Of a stretch of 58,719 nucleotides of DNA, positions 1 through 9,341 are shown in pieces. The translations under genes and the position numbers were made by a program. Under the pieces are notes generated by a model. The model was not told the origin of the DNA, did no database searches, and was given only the letters and a program-made list of their open reading frames with translations. This DNA is from Ruminococcaceae bacterium D5 (GTDB taxonomy: Bacteria > Bacillota > Clostridia > Oscillospirales > Ruminococcaceae), in contig FORK01000020.1 in assembly GCA_900113995.1 (NCBI GenBank), positions 1 through 58,719 on the forward strand. Direction: 5' to 3'. Every line of letters starts with the position of its first letter. Position 1 is the stretch's first letter.

Positions 1-170
1 CTCAACATCCCTTTCGGAACGTTAAAACCGTTTCCAAGTCAATCCGACTTGTTCTCAAAAAAATTCCCGAATTCGTTCCGATTCCTCGAAACAAACCCGG
101 TGTCAAGGGTCTTGTTTCTCAATGTTGTTTAATTTTCAAGGTCCGTTTCCGCTCTTGAGAGCGGAACTTT
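1..170 (-). other. rRNA-operon-type leader region, transcribed leftwards off the window
   Basis: Read on the minus strand, the sequence below the promoters at 171-294 contains TTGAAAATTAAACAAC (about 126-141). This motif type lies in rRNA operon leaders and spacers of Firmicutes, close to the rRNA processing stems. No ORF here is convincing. I infer that the 5' leader of an rRNA operon starts here and that 16S lies beyond position 1. The rRNA gene itself is not visible, so this rests on promoter architecture and the leader motif. Confidence 0.6.
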
Positions 171-294
171 ATCTTAGCACATTCCCCGAAGTTTGTCAAC
201 AACAAGTTTCGGTTTTTGTGACTGTCAAGGGCCGGGCGCTGCGCCCTTTCCGAGACAGCTTTGCTATCATACCACGCCCCCTCCCTTTTGTCAA
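171..294 (-). promoter_or_regulatory. Tandem strong sigma-A promoters (P1 and P2), rRNA-type
   Basis: Two near-consensus promoters face left. P1 has TTGACA (289-294), a 17-nt spacer and TATGAT (266-271). P2 has TTGACA (194-199), a 17-nt spacer and TAAGAT (171-176). A third TTGACA lies at 223-228 with only a poor -10. A-rich runs upstream of P1 (about 295-330) resemble an UP element. A GC palindrome, GGGCGCTGCGCCC, lies between the promoters at 234-246. Tandem promoters of this strength before a non-coding leader are typical of rRNA operons. Confidence 0.8.
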
Positions 295-521
295 CTCCCT
301 TTTTGCACTTTTTGCAAATTTTCTTTCTTTTCGGCAAAATTTCTTTGGGTTCAGCCGAAAGTGCCTTTTCAGCCATAACCAGCGGCTGAGCCGGTGGTTT
401 GGATTAAGCCCTATATAGTGCCTTGCGCCGTCAGACATCTCAAGACGCGCTGAAATTTCTTTTACACGCATCACATGCGGGTGGCCCGCCGGCCGCGTTC
501 CCCTCTCCCGGCCCGCCCGCT

Positions 522-566
522 CTGCCTGCCCGGTGCCTGGCGCGCCCGAGCGGAGGGCAGCACCGC
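522..566. repeat. Dispersed intergenic repeat, copy 1
   Basis: This is a roughly 45-bp GC-rich element with the core CCTGCCCGGTG, a short variable part, then GCGCGCCCGAGCGGAG. Related copies lie at 16087-16134, 16153-16196 and 32664-32708, all between genes and in the same orientation. The wider stretch 300-769 holds no convincing gene. Confidence 0.55.
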
Positions 567-722
567 CTTTACATGCGCTGAAGCTGCTAAAGCAGGAATG
601 CTCTCTGATTGACCCTTCTATTTCTCAACGATTTGTCATTTTGCTGCGCTCATTGCTTGCGGCGAAAGCTTTTTGCCGGGTACCTCCACCGGCAGAGCCG
701 GCGGTCTCCGTTAACAACGAAG

Positions 723-750
723 ACGGCGCGGGCCAAAAGGTCCGCGCCGT
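723..750. terminator. GC-rich hairpin below the small membrane protein gene
   Basis: The arms ACGGCGCGGGCC and GGTCCGCGCCGT form a 12-bp stem with one G-T pair around a four-base loop, 20 bp past the stop of the 770-1012 gene. There is no strong U-tract on the minus strand, so it may be only a weak terminator. Confidence 0.5.
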
Positions 751-769
751 AAATCGATTTTCCGAAGGA

Positions 770-1012
770 TTATTCCTCGGCGGGCTTTTCCTCTTCCGGC
801 TGCTCGGAAGCAGGAGCAGCCTCTTCCTCGGGCGATTCGAGGTCAAAGTCCTCCGCGTAATACTCCTGGCCGCCGTGGTAGAGCTCCTGCTCGTAATCGT
901 CGTCCTCAAGCATTGCTTTCTTCCGCTCAAAAAAGCCCATCAGCGCCACAGCCAGACCGGCCAGCGCCGCCAAAAAGGCGAAGATCGCGAGCAAATAGGT
1001 CAGCTTTTTCAT
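770..1012 (-). CDS. Small single-pass membrane protein with acidic tail, unknown function
   Basis: The product is 80 aa. Residues 1-25 hold one hydrophobic segment (start MKKLTYLLAIFAFLAALAG), followed by a basic FERKK stop-transfer patch and a highly acidic C-terminal tail rich in Glu, Asp and Pro. The start was chosen because AAGGAGGG lies just upstream and the longer reading frame has no other good ribosome binding site. It lies 100 bp past gpmI and has its own promoter at 1068-1096, so it is probably a separate transcript. I do not recognise the family. The layout suggests a membrane anchor with a charged cytoplasmic tail. Confidence 0.7.
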   Translation of the reverse strand: MKKLTYLLAIFAFLAALAGLAVALMGFFERKKAMLEDDDYEQELYHGGQEYYAEDFDLESPEEEAAPASEQPEEEKPAEE

Positions 1013-1067
1013 GGGATCTCCCTCCTTGTGATAAAAATCAATTGCAATATGGTCGCTATTCAGCATT

Positions 1068-1096
1068 ATGATACTACAATTTTGTCCCAAGGGCAA
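1068..1096 (-). promoter_or_regulatory. Promoter for the small membrane protein gene
   Basis: TTGCCC (1091-1096), a 17-nt spacer and TATCAT (1068-1073) on the minus strand, about 55 bp before the start at 1012. Confidence 0.55.
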
Positions 1097-1113
1097 CAAA
1101 AATATTGCAAATT

Positions 1114-2622
1114 TCAGCAGAAGAGAGATTTCCCGCTCATTTCGGCAGGCGGATCAATGCCGAGCAGTTCCAAAACAGTGGGGGCAAGGTCGCAGAGAGC
1201 GCCGCCCTCGCGAAGCTTCCGCCGCTCCCCGATTGAAAGCACCGGCACCCGGTTGGTGGTATGCGCGGTCATCGGACTGCCGTCGGGATTCTGCATCATG
1301 TCGGCGTTGCCGTGGTCGGCGGTCAGCAAAACGACACCGCCCAGTGCCAGCACCCGGCCGACAACCCGGCCCAGGCATTCATCGACCGCCTCAACTGCCC
1401 TGACAGCCGCCTCAAACACGCCGGTGTGTCCAACCATGTCGCAGTTGGCATAATTCAGGACAATCATGCCGTAGTCCTTTTTCTCGAGCGCCTCAAGCAG
1501 CGCATCGGTCACCTCATAGGCGCTCATCTCCGGCTTGAGGTCATAGGTCGCCACCTTGGGAGAGGCGATCAGAATACGGTCCTCGTGGGGCGAGGGAGCC
1601 TCAACGCCGCCGTTGAAGAAAAAGGTGACGTGGGCGTACTTCTCGGTTTCCGCGATCCGCAGCTGGGAAAGTCCGTTCTCCTCAACCACCTCGCCGAGGG
1701 TATGGGTCAGCTCCTGCGGACAAAAGGCAACGCTGCAGTTCGGCATCGTTGCGTCGTAGCAGGTCATACAGACATAAGCCGCGAGCCTCGGCCGGACAAT
1801 CGGGAATCCGTCAAATTCCGGGTCGACAAAAGCGCGGGTCATCTCCCGCGCCCGGTCGGGCCGGAAATTATAAAAAATAATGGAATCGCCGTCCCGCACG
1901 CCGCCGTAGCCTTCGCGCACCAGCGGCTTGACAAATTCGTCGGTCACATCGGCGGCATAGCTCTCCCGCACCGCCGCGGCCGCGTCGGTAAAAGAAGTTC
2001 CGCGGCCGAGGGCAACCGCCTCATAACCTTCGCGGACCCGTTCCCACCGCTTGTCGCGGTCCATTGCGTAGTAACGTCCGGTGACGGTGGCGGAAAATCC
2101 GGTTCCGAGGCGCTTCATCTCCGTCTCAAGTTCCTCGAGATAGCCTGCGCCGCTTTTGGGGTCGGTGTCCCGGCCGTCCAGAAAGCTGTGCACCGCCACA
2201 CGCCTGACGCCGCGGCGGTGTGCCAGCTCAAGCAGCGCATAGAGATGGGTGTTGTGGCTGTGAACCCCTCCATCCGAGAGCAGTCCCATCAGGTGCAGGG
2301 TGCCGTCCGGGTCAAGCGCGTCGATCGCGGCGTTAAGGGCGGGATTGGAGAAGAAATCCCCGTCCTGAATCGCCTTGGTGATGCGGGTCAGCTCCTGATA
2401 AACAATCCGGCCCGCACCGATATTGGTGTGGCCGACTTCGGAATTTCCCATCTGCCCGTCGGGAAGCCCCACATCGAGGCCGGAAGCGCCCAGGGTTGCG
2501 TGGGGCCATTCAGCCCAGAGCCGGTCAAAATTCGGCGTCCTCGCCGCGGCGATGGCATTGCCCGCGGTTTCGGCGCGCAGGCCGAAGCCGTCCAGAATCA
2601 TCAGCATGACTGGTTTTTTCAA
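1114..2622 (-). CDS. gpmI: 2,3-bisphosphoglycerate-independent phosphoglycerate mutase
   Basis: A cytoplasmic glycolytic enzyme that interconverts 3- and 2-phosphoglycerate through a phosphoserine and two metal ions. The 502-aa length fits the family. MLMILDGFG near the N-terminus supplies the metal-binding Asp, and [13 protein letters not shown] carries the catalytic serine. [10 protein letters not shown] near the C-terminus is the second metal site. The start is a TTG: reading the minus strand, the first codons are TTG AAA AAA CCA GTC ATG, with GAGGA six bases upstream. It is the last glycolytic gene of the upp-pgk-tpiA-gpmI run. A hairpin at 2675-2701 separates it from tpiA and could lower its expression relative to the upstream genes. 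Confidence 0.97.
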   Translation of the reverse strand: MKKPVMLMILDGFGLRAETAGNAIAAARTPNFDRLWAEWPHATLGASGLDVGLPDGQMGNSEVGHTNIGAGRIVYQELTRITKAIQDGDFFSNPALNAAIDALDPDGTLHLMGLLSDGGVHSHNTHLYALLELAHRRGVRRVAVHSFLDGRDTDPKSGAGYLEELETEMKRLGTGFSATVTGRYYAMDRDKRWERVREGYEAVALGRGTSFTDAAAAVRESYAADVTDEFVKPLVREGYGGVRDGDSIIFYNFRPDRAREMTRAFVDPEFDGFPIVRPRLAAYVCMTCYDATMPNCSVAFCPQELTHTLGEVVEENGLSQLRIAETEKYAHVTFFFNGGVEAPSPHEDRILIASPKVATYDLKPEMSAYEVTDALLEALEKKDYGMIVLNYANCDMVGHTGVFEAAVRAVEAVDECLGRVVGRVLALGGVVLLTADHGNADMMQNPDGSPMTAHTTNRVPVLSIGERRKLREGGALCDLAPTVLELLGIDPPAEMSGKSLFC

Positions 2623-2639
2623 ATTGATTCCTCATTTCT

Positions 2640-2655
2640 GTCCCCGCGCGGGGAC
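2640..2655. other. Perfect 16-bp palindrome before gpmI
   Basis: GTCCCCGCGCGGGGAC is a perfect inverted repeat 18 bp upstream of the gpmI TTG start. It is either a second hairpin of the tpiA-gpmI spacer or a protein-binding site. Only the symmetry can be seen. Confidence 0.35.
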
Positions 2656-2674
2656 GCGGTGTTTTTGGCGGGGC

Positions 2675-2701
2675 AAAAGGGGCCGGGGGAATTCCCGGCC
2701 C
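2675..2701 (-). terminator. Intrinsic terminator or attenuator between tpiA and gpmI
   Basis: On the minus strand GGGCCGGG, a six-base loop and CCCGGCCC are followed by TTTTG, directly after the tpiA stop. Since gpmI follows without an obvious promoter of its own, partial read-through is likely. Confidence 0.6.
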
Positions 2702-2706
2702 TCCCT

Positions 2707-3474
2707 TTATTCCTTCGCCGCCGCGACAATCGCCGCGAAATCGGGGGCCTTGAGCGACGCGCCGCCGATCAGGCCGCCGTCGATATCCTTCTGAGCCAGC
2801 AGCTCGGCTGCGTTTTTGGCGTTCATCGAGCCGCCGTACTGAATCCGCATGCCGTCGGCCGCCTCCGCGCCGTAATGCTCCGCAAGGAAGGAGCGGATCA
2901 GCCCGCAGACCTCCCCTGCCTGCGCGGCGGTCGCGGTCCTTCCGGTACCGATCGCCCAGACCGGCTCGTAAGCGATCACCATTTCCCGAAGCTGTTCCCC
3001 GGTGATTCCCTCGAGGGCGCCGGCCATCTGGCGGCGGATCACCGCCTCCATCTCGCCCGACTCGCGCTGTTCGAGCGTCTCTCCGACACAGAGAATCACC
3101 CGCAGCCCGGCCGAAAGGGCCGCCTTGGCACGTGCATTGACAGTCTGATCGCTCTCGCCGAAATACTGCCGGCGCTCGGAATGGCCGATGATGACATAGG
3201 CGACGCCAAGCTCCTTGAGCATATCGGCGGAGATTTCGCCGGTGAACGCGCCGGAAGCCGCCCAATGGCAGTTCTGCGCGCCGAGCCGGATACGGCTGCC
3301 CGCCATCGCGGCGCCGGCGGTTTCGAGATCAGTGAAGGGGACGCAGAGCGCCACCTCGCAGGATGCGTCCTTCAGGAGGGGCTTCATCTCCCCGATCAGT
3401 GCGCCGGCAGCGGCGCGGGTCAGATTCATTTTCCAGTTTCCCGCCACAAGGGGGGTGCGTTTTGCAAAATCCAT
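2707..3474 (-). CDS. tpiA: Triosephosphate isomerase
   Basis: Interconverts dihydroxyacetone phosphate and glyceraldehyde 3-phosphate in the cytoplasm. The 255-aa protein has the standard barrel signatures: GNWKMN near residue 12 with the substrate-binding Lys, IIGHSERRQ with the catalytic His, and AYEPVWAIGTG with the catalytic Glu and the start of loop 6. GGSMNAKN and GGLIGGASLK form the phosphate-binding loops. It lies 22 bp after pgk in the same direction, as in the common pgk-tpi-gpm cluster. A gap gene is not in the window, so glyceraldehyde-3-phosphate dehydrogenase must be encoded elsewhere. Confidence 0.97.
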   Translation of the reverse strand: MDFAKRTPLVAGNWKMNLTRAAAGALIGEMKPLLKDASCEVALCVPFTDLETAGAAMAGSRIRLGAQNCHWAASGAFTGEISADMLKELGVAYVIIGHSERRQYFGESDQTVNARAKAALSAGLRVILCVGETLEQRESGEMEAVIRRQMAGALEGITGEQLREMVIAYEPVWAIGTGRTATAAQAGEVCGLIRSFLAEHYGAEAADGMRIQYGGSMNAKNAAELLAQKDIDGGLIGGASLKAPDFAAIVAAAKE

Positions 3475-3496
3475 GATTCCTGTTCTGTCCTTTCGT

Positions 3497-4690
<1,194 letters not shown>

Positions 4691-4712
4691 GAGAATTCCT
4701 CCTTAGATTGCA

Positions 4713-4753
4713 GGAACTGCCGCAAATGAGACGTTTCCCGTTGCGGCAGCTCC
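4713..4753. other. Hairpin in the upp-pgk spacer
   Basis: CTGCCGCAA (717-725) pairs perfectly with TTGCGGCAG (741-749), and the stem extends by three pairs beyond one mismatch. No T-tract follows on the minus strand. It looks more like an mRNA processing or stability element than an efficient terminator. Confidence 0.45.
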
Positions 4754-4760
4754 CTGATGA

Positions 4761-5390
4761 TCACTTGGTACCGAAAATGCGGTCGCCCGCGTCGCCGAGG
4801 CCCGGCAGAATATACTTGTTCTCGTTGAGCCGCTCATCCCGCGAAGCGGCATAGATCTGCACATCAGGATGCGCGGCGCTCAGCGCCTCGATCCCCTCGG
4901 GGGCGGCGATGATGCAGACAAACTTGATGCTGCGGGGGCTGCGCTTCTTGAGCGCGTTCACCGCGTCGATGGCCGAGCCGCCGGTGGCGAGCATCGGATC
5001 GAGCAGAATGACGTCCCGCTCCTCGATGTCGGCGGGCAGCTTGCAATAGTACTCATGGGGAGTATGGGTTTCCGGATCGCGGTACATACCGATGTGCCCG
5101 ACTTTTGCCGCCGGAACAAGGGCCAGCATTCCATCGCACATGCCGAGGCCGGCGCGCAGAATCGGCACAAAGGCGAGCTTGCGTCCTGAAATCACCTTCG
5201 ACTTGGTGACGGTCATCGGAGTCTCGATCTCGATCTCCTTGAGCGGGAGGTCGCGGGTTGCCTCATAGCACATCAGCATCGCGATCTCGCTGACCAGCTC
5301 GCGGAACTCCTTGGAGGGGGTGTTCTTATCACGGATGAGGGTGACTTTGTGCTGGATCAGGGGATGATCGGTGATGATTGGTTTTGACAT
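4761..5390 (-). CDS. upp: Uracil phosphoribosyltransferase
   Basis: Salvages uracil by joining it to PRPP to make UMP. The 209-aa protein has the full family pattern: [17 protein letters not shown] near residue 70, the PRPP-binding loop [11 protein letters not shown], and the uracil-binding C-terminus [13 protein letters not shown]. The ribosome binding site is AGGAGGAATC before the ATG. It lies between a TSUP permease and pgk in a long minus-strand series. A link between pyrimidine salvage and the glycolytic genes is only positional. Confidence 0.97.
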   Translation of the reverse strand: MSKPIITDHPLIQHKVTLIRDKNTPSKEFRELVSEIAMLMCYEATRDLPLKEIEIETPMTVTKSKVISGRKLAFVPILRAGLGMCDGMLALVPAAKVGHIGMYRDPETHTPHEYYCKLPADIEERDVILLDPMLATGGSAIDAVNALKKRSPRSIKFVCIIAAPEGIEALSAAHPDVQIYAASRDERLNENKYILPGLGDAGDRIFGTK

Positions 5391-5450
5391 GGTGATTCCT
5401 CCTGTTTAATCAATCGTTCTTTTAACCTATGTTTTGAAGCCCGCGCCGGC

Positions 5451-6173
5451 TCAGAAAAGCATCTTCACGCCGGAAACCGCCATGACCAGATAGACGAGAC
5501 GGCGCAGGGTGGCGGCGTTTATTTTAGAAAAAATTTTTCCGCCGATCGTCACGCCGATGAGCAGCGCCGCGACGGCGGCACCCCACGCAGTGAGAACCGG
5601 GATGGTGATCAGGCCGTTGTACCAGCGGACCGCCGCGCCGTACCAATTGCCGAGAGCAAAATAGCATTGGCTCGAGGCGCGGTACTCCTCTTTTCCTTGC
5701 GACGCCGCCAGCAGGAAAAGGACCGCGGGCGGACCTCCGATGCTGCAAAATCCCGCGCCGAATCCGCCCATCAGCCCGAAGAGAACGCCATTGAGGATGG
5801 TCGGGCGGATTTTCAGCCGGTCGTTGAGGAACATAAAGTAGGCGGAAAGCAGGATCAGCACTGCGCCGAGCGCCCGCATCAGCAGCTTTTCAGGCAGCAC
5901 CAGCGTGAGGCGGACCCCGATCGGAAAGGCGGTATAATATCCGGCCAGCAGCGGCAGGATCAGCCTGATGTTGATGTGGCTGCGGTGCCGGATCGCTACA
6001 AAAGCAGCCATCGTCGCGGCGCAGAGTCCCGAAACGGCGACAGCCGTATTATAGCTGCCGAGCAGCAGCGGAAAAAAGGTCATGCAGAAGATGGCAAACC
6101 CAAATCCCGAGACCGACTGGATTACGCTGCCGCCGATGCAGCCGAGGAAAAATAACAGGCCCTTCAAAGTCAT
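5451..6173 (-). CDS. TSUP (TauE/SafE) family permease
   Basis: A 240-aa integral membrane protein with about seven or eight hydrophobic segments. The N-terminal GGSVIQSVSGFGFAI and the mid-protein GGFGAGFCSIGGPPAV form the two symmetry-related family motifs. Members export or import sulfite, sulfonates, sulfoacetate or related anions. The substrate cannot be told here. Its ATG overlaps the rpiB stop codon (ATGA), so the two genes are translationally coupled. That makes an organic-anion role tied to sugar-phosphate metabolism possible but unproven. Confidence 0.85.
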   Translation of the reverse strand: MTLKGLLFFLGCIGGSVIQSVSGFGFAIFCMTFFPLLLGSYNTAVAVSGLCAATMAAFVAIRHRSHINIRLILPLLAGYYTAFPIGVRLTLVLPEKLLMRALGAVLILLSAYFMFLNDRLKIRPTILNGVLFGLMGGFGAGFCSIGGPPAVLFLLAASQGKEEYRASSQCYFALGNWYGAAVRWYNGLITIPVLTAWGAAVAALLIGVTIGGKIFSKINAATLRRLVYLVMAVSGVKMLF

Positions 6174-6622
6174 TTCGCCGCGTTCTCCGCCTCGATCTGC
6201 GAAACGAGGTCGATGCGGCGCTGATGCCGTCCGCCCTCAAATTCGGTGTCAAGGAAAAGGGCGACCATTTCAATCGCCAGCCCGGGGCCGACCACCCGTC
6301 CGCCCATAGCCAGGATGTTGGCGTCGTTATGCATACGGGTATACTTGGCCGAGAAGCAGTCGGAGCAGCAGGCTGCGCGGACCCCTTTGACCTTATTGGC
6401 GGCGATCGAAATGCCGATGCCGGTCCCGCAGAAAAGCAGCCCCCGCTCGTATTCGCCGCTGGCCACCGCCTCACCCACCATTTTCCCGAAGACCGGGTAA
6501 TCGCAGGAATCGGTGGAATGGCAGCCGAAGTCGTGATAGGCAACCCCGCGGGAGTCAAGGTATTTCTTGACCTCCTCTTTCAGGGCGTAACCACCATGAT
6601 CGCTTCCCAATGCCAGTACCAT
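6170..6622 (-). CDS. rpiB: Ribose-5-phosphate isomerase B
   Basis: Interconverts ribose 5-phosphate and ribulose 5-phosphate, or a related aldose-ketose phosphate pair, in the cytoplasm. The 150-aa size and the motifs fit RpiB/LacAB: GSDHGGYALKE at the N-terminus, the catalytic-Cys loop CGTGIGISIAANK, and HNDANILAMGGR. It makes the precursor for PRPP, which links it to upp in the same gene run and to prs on the other strand. It overlaps the downstream permease by 4 bp and lies 29 bp after tsaB. Confidence 0.95.
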   Translation of the reverse strand: MVLALGSDHGGYALKEEVKKYLDSRGVAYHDFGCHSTDSCDYPVFGKMVGEAVASGEYERGLLFCGTGIGISIAANKVKGVRAACCSDCFSAKYTRMHNDANILAMGGRVVGPGLAIEMVALFLDTEFEGGRHQRRIDLVSQIEAENAAK

Positions 6623-6651
6623 AATTCTTTTCCTCCTGTATCTTTGCAGTT

Positions 6652-7341
6652 TTATTGATCGCCACTCTGCCGCTCTCTGGCCGCGCGTTCCCGCTCAGCC
6701 TGCGACAGCCGGTGATATGCAACCGTCAGTGCGGACGCCGGAACCTCCGAAAGCCCCTCGGCCGCCAGCGCCGCCGAGGATGCCCGCTGGAACCGCAGCG
6801 CGGCAGGCGCGGGGCGCAGCCGTTTTGCCTCGCCGAAGGCGCGGCAGACCAGCTCGGTGCCGTCGCCGCAGACCATTGCTCCCTCCGGCAGGATTCGTCC
6901 CAGCTCCTCCAGAGTCATCGCGGCATCCTCCGTCAGCCGGGAAACTTCGCCCCCGCGCACCGAAAAAAGCGCCGCAAAAACCTGTCCCACCCGCGCATCG
7001 AGCGCAGCGCAGACCGTTCCTTCAAAGCAGAGCAGATTGTACGCCAGCGAGAGAAGGGTCGAAACTCCCACGCAGGGGAGATCACCCGCGAGGGCCATCC
7101 CCTTGACCGCGGCCATCCCGATCCGCAGCCCGGTATAGGAACCGGGCCCGACGGTGACGGCGAGCCGGTCAACCGCACCGGGTCCAAGCCCCGCGTGGCC
7201 GAGGGTGTCCCCGACGAGGCGCATCAGCGTCGCGGAATGGGTCAGCCCCACATTCAGATAGCATTCGGCCAGCAGGGTCCCGCCGCGCACCAGCGCGCAG
7301 GAGCAGGCCTTGGAGGAGGTGTCAACCGCCAGTGTCGTCAA
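6652..7341 (-). CDS. tsaB: tRNA N6-threonylcarbamoyladenosine synthesis protein TsaB
   Basis: The non-catalytic partner of TsaD in the complex that puts threonylcarbamoyl on A37 of ANN-decoding tRNAs. The 229-aa protein starts with the ASKHA-fold strand MTTLAVDTSSKACS and has the diagnostic GPGSYTGLRIGM segment. The C-terminal half is shorter and more variable, as usual. Its ATG overlaps the tsaE stop (ATGA), so TsaE and TsaB are made in a coupled way. tsaD is not in the window. Confidence 0.95.
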   Translation of the reverse strand: MTTLAVDTSSKACSCALVRGGTLLAECYLNVGLTHSATLMRLVGDTLGHAGLGPGAVDRLAVTVGPGSYTGLRIGMAAVKGMALAGDLPCVGVSTLLSLAYNLLCFEGTVCAALDARVGQVFAALFSVRGGEVSRLTEDAAMTLEELGRILPEGAMVCGDGTELVCRAFGEAKRLRPAPAALRFQRASSAALAAEGLSEVPASALTVAYHRLSQAERERAARERQSGDQ

Positions 7342-7754
7342 AGCCCCTTTCCCTCCATTCGGATGATTCTGCTCTGGTCCCCGGTCCGCTCAAAGGTCAC
7401 CGTCAGGGCAGGCTCGAGCGCGACCTGCTCGCTCCATTCGACCGCAGCGGTCCAGCCGGCGTCGAGATAGTCGTAAAAGCCGATATCGAACAATTCGTCG
7501 GCGCTTTGCAGCCGGTAGGCATCGAGGTGGCAGAGGTTGAGCCGGCCGCCGCGGTACTCATTGATGAGGGTGAAGGTCGGGCTGGACACCTCGTCCGCGC
7601 AGCCCAGTCCGCGGGCAAGTCCCCGGGTGAAGGTCGTCTTGCCCATCCCCAGCCCGCCGCGGTAGGCGACGATCTCCCCCGGCTGCAGCAGCCCGGCAAT
7701 CGCCTGGCCCGCCGCTTCAGTCTCAGCCGGGCTGTTTGAATGAATTTCGCGCAT
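7338..7754 (-). CDS. tsaE: tRNA threonylcarbamoyladenosine synthesis ATPase TsaE
   Basis: A small P-loop ATPase that energises the TsaB-TsaD complex. The product is 138 aa. GGLGMGKTTFTRGLA is the Walker A loop near residue 30. SSPTFTLINEY and HLDAYRL are family motifs. The reading frame is open further upstream, but the ATG at 7754 has AGAGGAA at proper spacing and gives the normal family length. A promoter with an extended -10 lies at 7875-7903. This gene heads the long minus-strand run that ends with gpmI. Confidence 0.94.
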   Translation of the reverse strand: MREIHSNSPAETEAAGQAIAGLLQPGEIVAYRGGLGMGKTTFTRGLARGLGCADEVSSPTFTLINEYRGGRLNLCHLDAYRLQSADELFDIGFYDYLDAGWTAAVEWSEQVALEPALTVTFERTGDQSRIIRMEGKGL

Positions 7755-7874
7755 GGAATTCCTCTTTCCGGGATTATATGGGAAAGCGCCTGCCCACGAT
7801 AAGAAAAGGCCCCTTCCCGCGGCGCAGCTCCCTGTATTTGGCAGATTCGGAACGATCAAAGCCGCTTCGCGGCT

Positions 7875-7903
7875 ATTATAGCACAAATCATCGTCCATTT
7901 ACA
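7875..7903 (-). promoter_or_regulatory. Promoter of the tsaE-to-gpmI gene run
   Basis: An extended -10, TGCTATAAT (TATAAT at 7875-7880), with a weak -35 TGTAAA (7898-7903) 17 nt upstream. It is divergent from the ftsW/rodA promoter at 7936-7964. Confidence 0.6.
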
Positions 7904-7935
7904 TCCTTTCACGAATTTTTCCAACAGCGCGGCGC

Positions 7936-7964
7936 TTGTCTTTGCCAAACGATTCCCCTATAAT
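7936..7964 (+). promoter_or_regulatory. Promoter of the FtsW/RodA gene
   Basis: TTGTCT (7936-7941), a 17-nt spacer and a perfect TATAAT (7959-7964), 36 bp before the ATG at 8001, which has GGGAGGAATT as ribosome binding site. Confidence 0.8.
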
Positions 7965-8000
7965 AGAAACGCAGGGCGTGTCCTGCCGGGAGGAATTCAC

Positions 8001-9131
8001 ATGAATCACATCTGGAGCAGCTGCGTACAATTTTATAAGCGCACCGACCGCTGGCTGCTGTTTTTCTGCCTCGCATGCTCGGTCTTTTCGGCCTTCCTGC
8101 TCTGGGGGATTTATCTCTCGGGCTATATCAAGCTGCGGGTTTTTCTGGTGCAGCTCTTTGCAACAGCGCTCGGCTTTTTCGGGGCCTGCTTTCTCTCGGG
8201 CTTCGACTACCGCGAGCTGGCCGGGCTTTGGAAGATCTATCTGCCCGTTGCCGGGGGGCTGGTCTTTCTCACCTATTTTATCGGCAAGCAGCGGTATTCC
8301 TACATCGACGACCGGGCATGGCTCGAAATCCCATTTCTGGGGCTGAGCTTCCAGCCCTCTGAAATTCTCAAGCTGGCCTTTATCTTTTCCTTTGCACTGC
8401 ATCTTGAAAAGGTGCGGGAATCGATCAACCAACCCCGGACGCTGGCTCTGCTCTGCGCCCACGGGGCGGTTCCGACCCTGATGATTGTCGCGCAGGGGGA
8501 CCACGGCACCGCCATGGTGTTTGTTGCCATTTTCGCCAGCATGCTGTTCACCGCCGGCCTGCACCCGGGCTATATCCTCGCGGCCGGGGGCACTGCGGCC
8601 GCCGTCTCCCCTCTGGTCTGGTTTTTTATTCTTGACGACGACAAGCGCGGGCGGATTCTCACCATCCTCAATCCCGAGCTGGATCCCTCAGGGGTCGGCT
8701 GGCAGCAGGCTCTGGGAATGACCGCCATCGGCTCGGGGCAGATCTGGGGGAAGGGGGTCCTCACCGGAGAACATCAGTATGTCCCCGAGATGCACAACGA
8801 CTTCATTTTTGCCTTCGCCGGGGAAGCGCTGGGCTTTGTCGGCTGTGTCGCCATCATGCTGCTGCTGGGGATCATCTGCATCAAGCTGCTTCTTGACGCC
8901 CGCCGCTCCCGCGACCCGCTCGGCCGCTACATCTGCACCGGCGTGTTCGGGATGATCGCATTCCAGACCTTCTGGGGAATCGGAATGTGCCTTTCGATGC
9001 TTCCCGTCGCGGGGCTGACCCTGCCTTTTTTCTCGGCGGGAGGCACCTCTGTTGTGCTGACCTGGCTTGGGATCGGCATGGTCCTTGGGGTGCACCGGCA
9101 TTCCTTCTCCGGCCTCTTCGAAGAGGTCTGA
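8001..9131 (+). CDS. FtsW/RodA/SpoVE family peptidoglycan glycosyltransferase
   Basis: A SEDS-family membrane glycosyltransferase that polymerises lipid II together with a class B penicillin-binding protein. The 376-aa protein has about ten hydrophobic segments. Family signatures are QPSEILKLAF, the large extracellular loop VPEMHNDFIFAFAGEALGF with the conserved Asp, and the C-terminal PFFSAGGTSV. The HNDF(I/A)F loop is closest to RodA-type proteins, but FtsW, RodA and SpoVE cannot be split safely from sequence alone. It is monocistronic between divergent and downstream promoters. A cognate PBP is not in the window. Confidence 0.92.
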   Translation: MNHIWSSCVQFYKRTDRWLLFFCLACSVFSAFLLWGIYLSGYIKLRVFLVQLFATALGFFGACFLSGFDYRELAGLWKIYLPVAGGLVFLTYFIGKQRYSYIDDRAWLEIPFLGLSFQPSEILKLAFIFSFALHLEKVRESINQPRTLALLCAHGAVPTLMIVAQGDHGTAMVFVAIFASMLFTAGLHPGYILAAGGTAAAVSPLVWFFILDDDKRGRILTILNPELDPSGVGWQQALGMTAIGSGQIWGKGVLTGEHQYVPEMHNDFIFAFAGEALGFVGCVAIMLLLGIICIKLLLDARRSRDPLGRYICTGVFGMIAFQTFWGIGMCLSMLPVAGLTLPFFSAGGTSVVLTWLGIGMVLGVHRHSFSGLFEEV

Positions 9132-9234
9132 GGCCTTTCTCTTTCCCGGAATCGGTCGATCTCTTTCTTTTTTGGCCTTCGGGAGAAGTATTTTCATCAA
9201 AAACAACGAAATTGACTCTTCTTCCCCAAACTGC

Positions 9235-9263
9235 TTGAAATTTGGCCTTTGATTTGCCATAAT
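9235..9263 (+). promoter_or_regulatory. Promoter of the glmU-prs genes
   Basis: TTGAAA (9235-9240), a 17-nt spacer and CATAAT (9258-9263), about 79 bp before the glmU start. Confidence 0.7.
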
Positions 9264-9341
9264 GTAACTGTGCGCGCCGCGAACCGGATGTGAAGATCCC
9301 GCTGGAACACGCGCGCCGCAGCGGAGAGAATGGAGGTTGCC

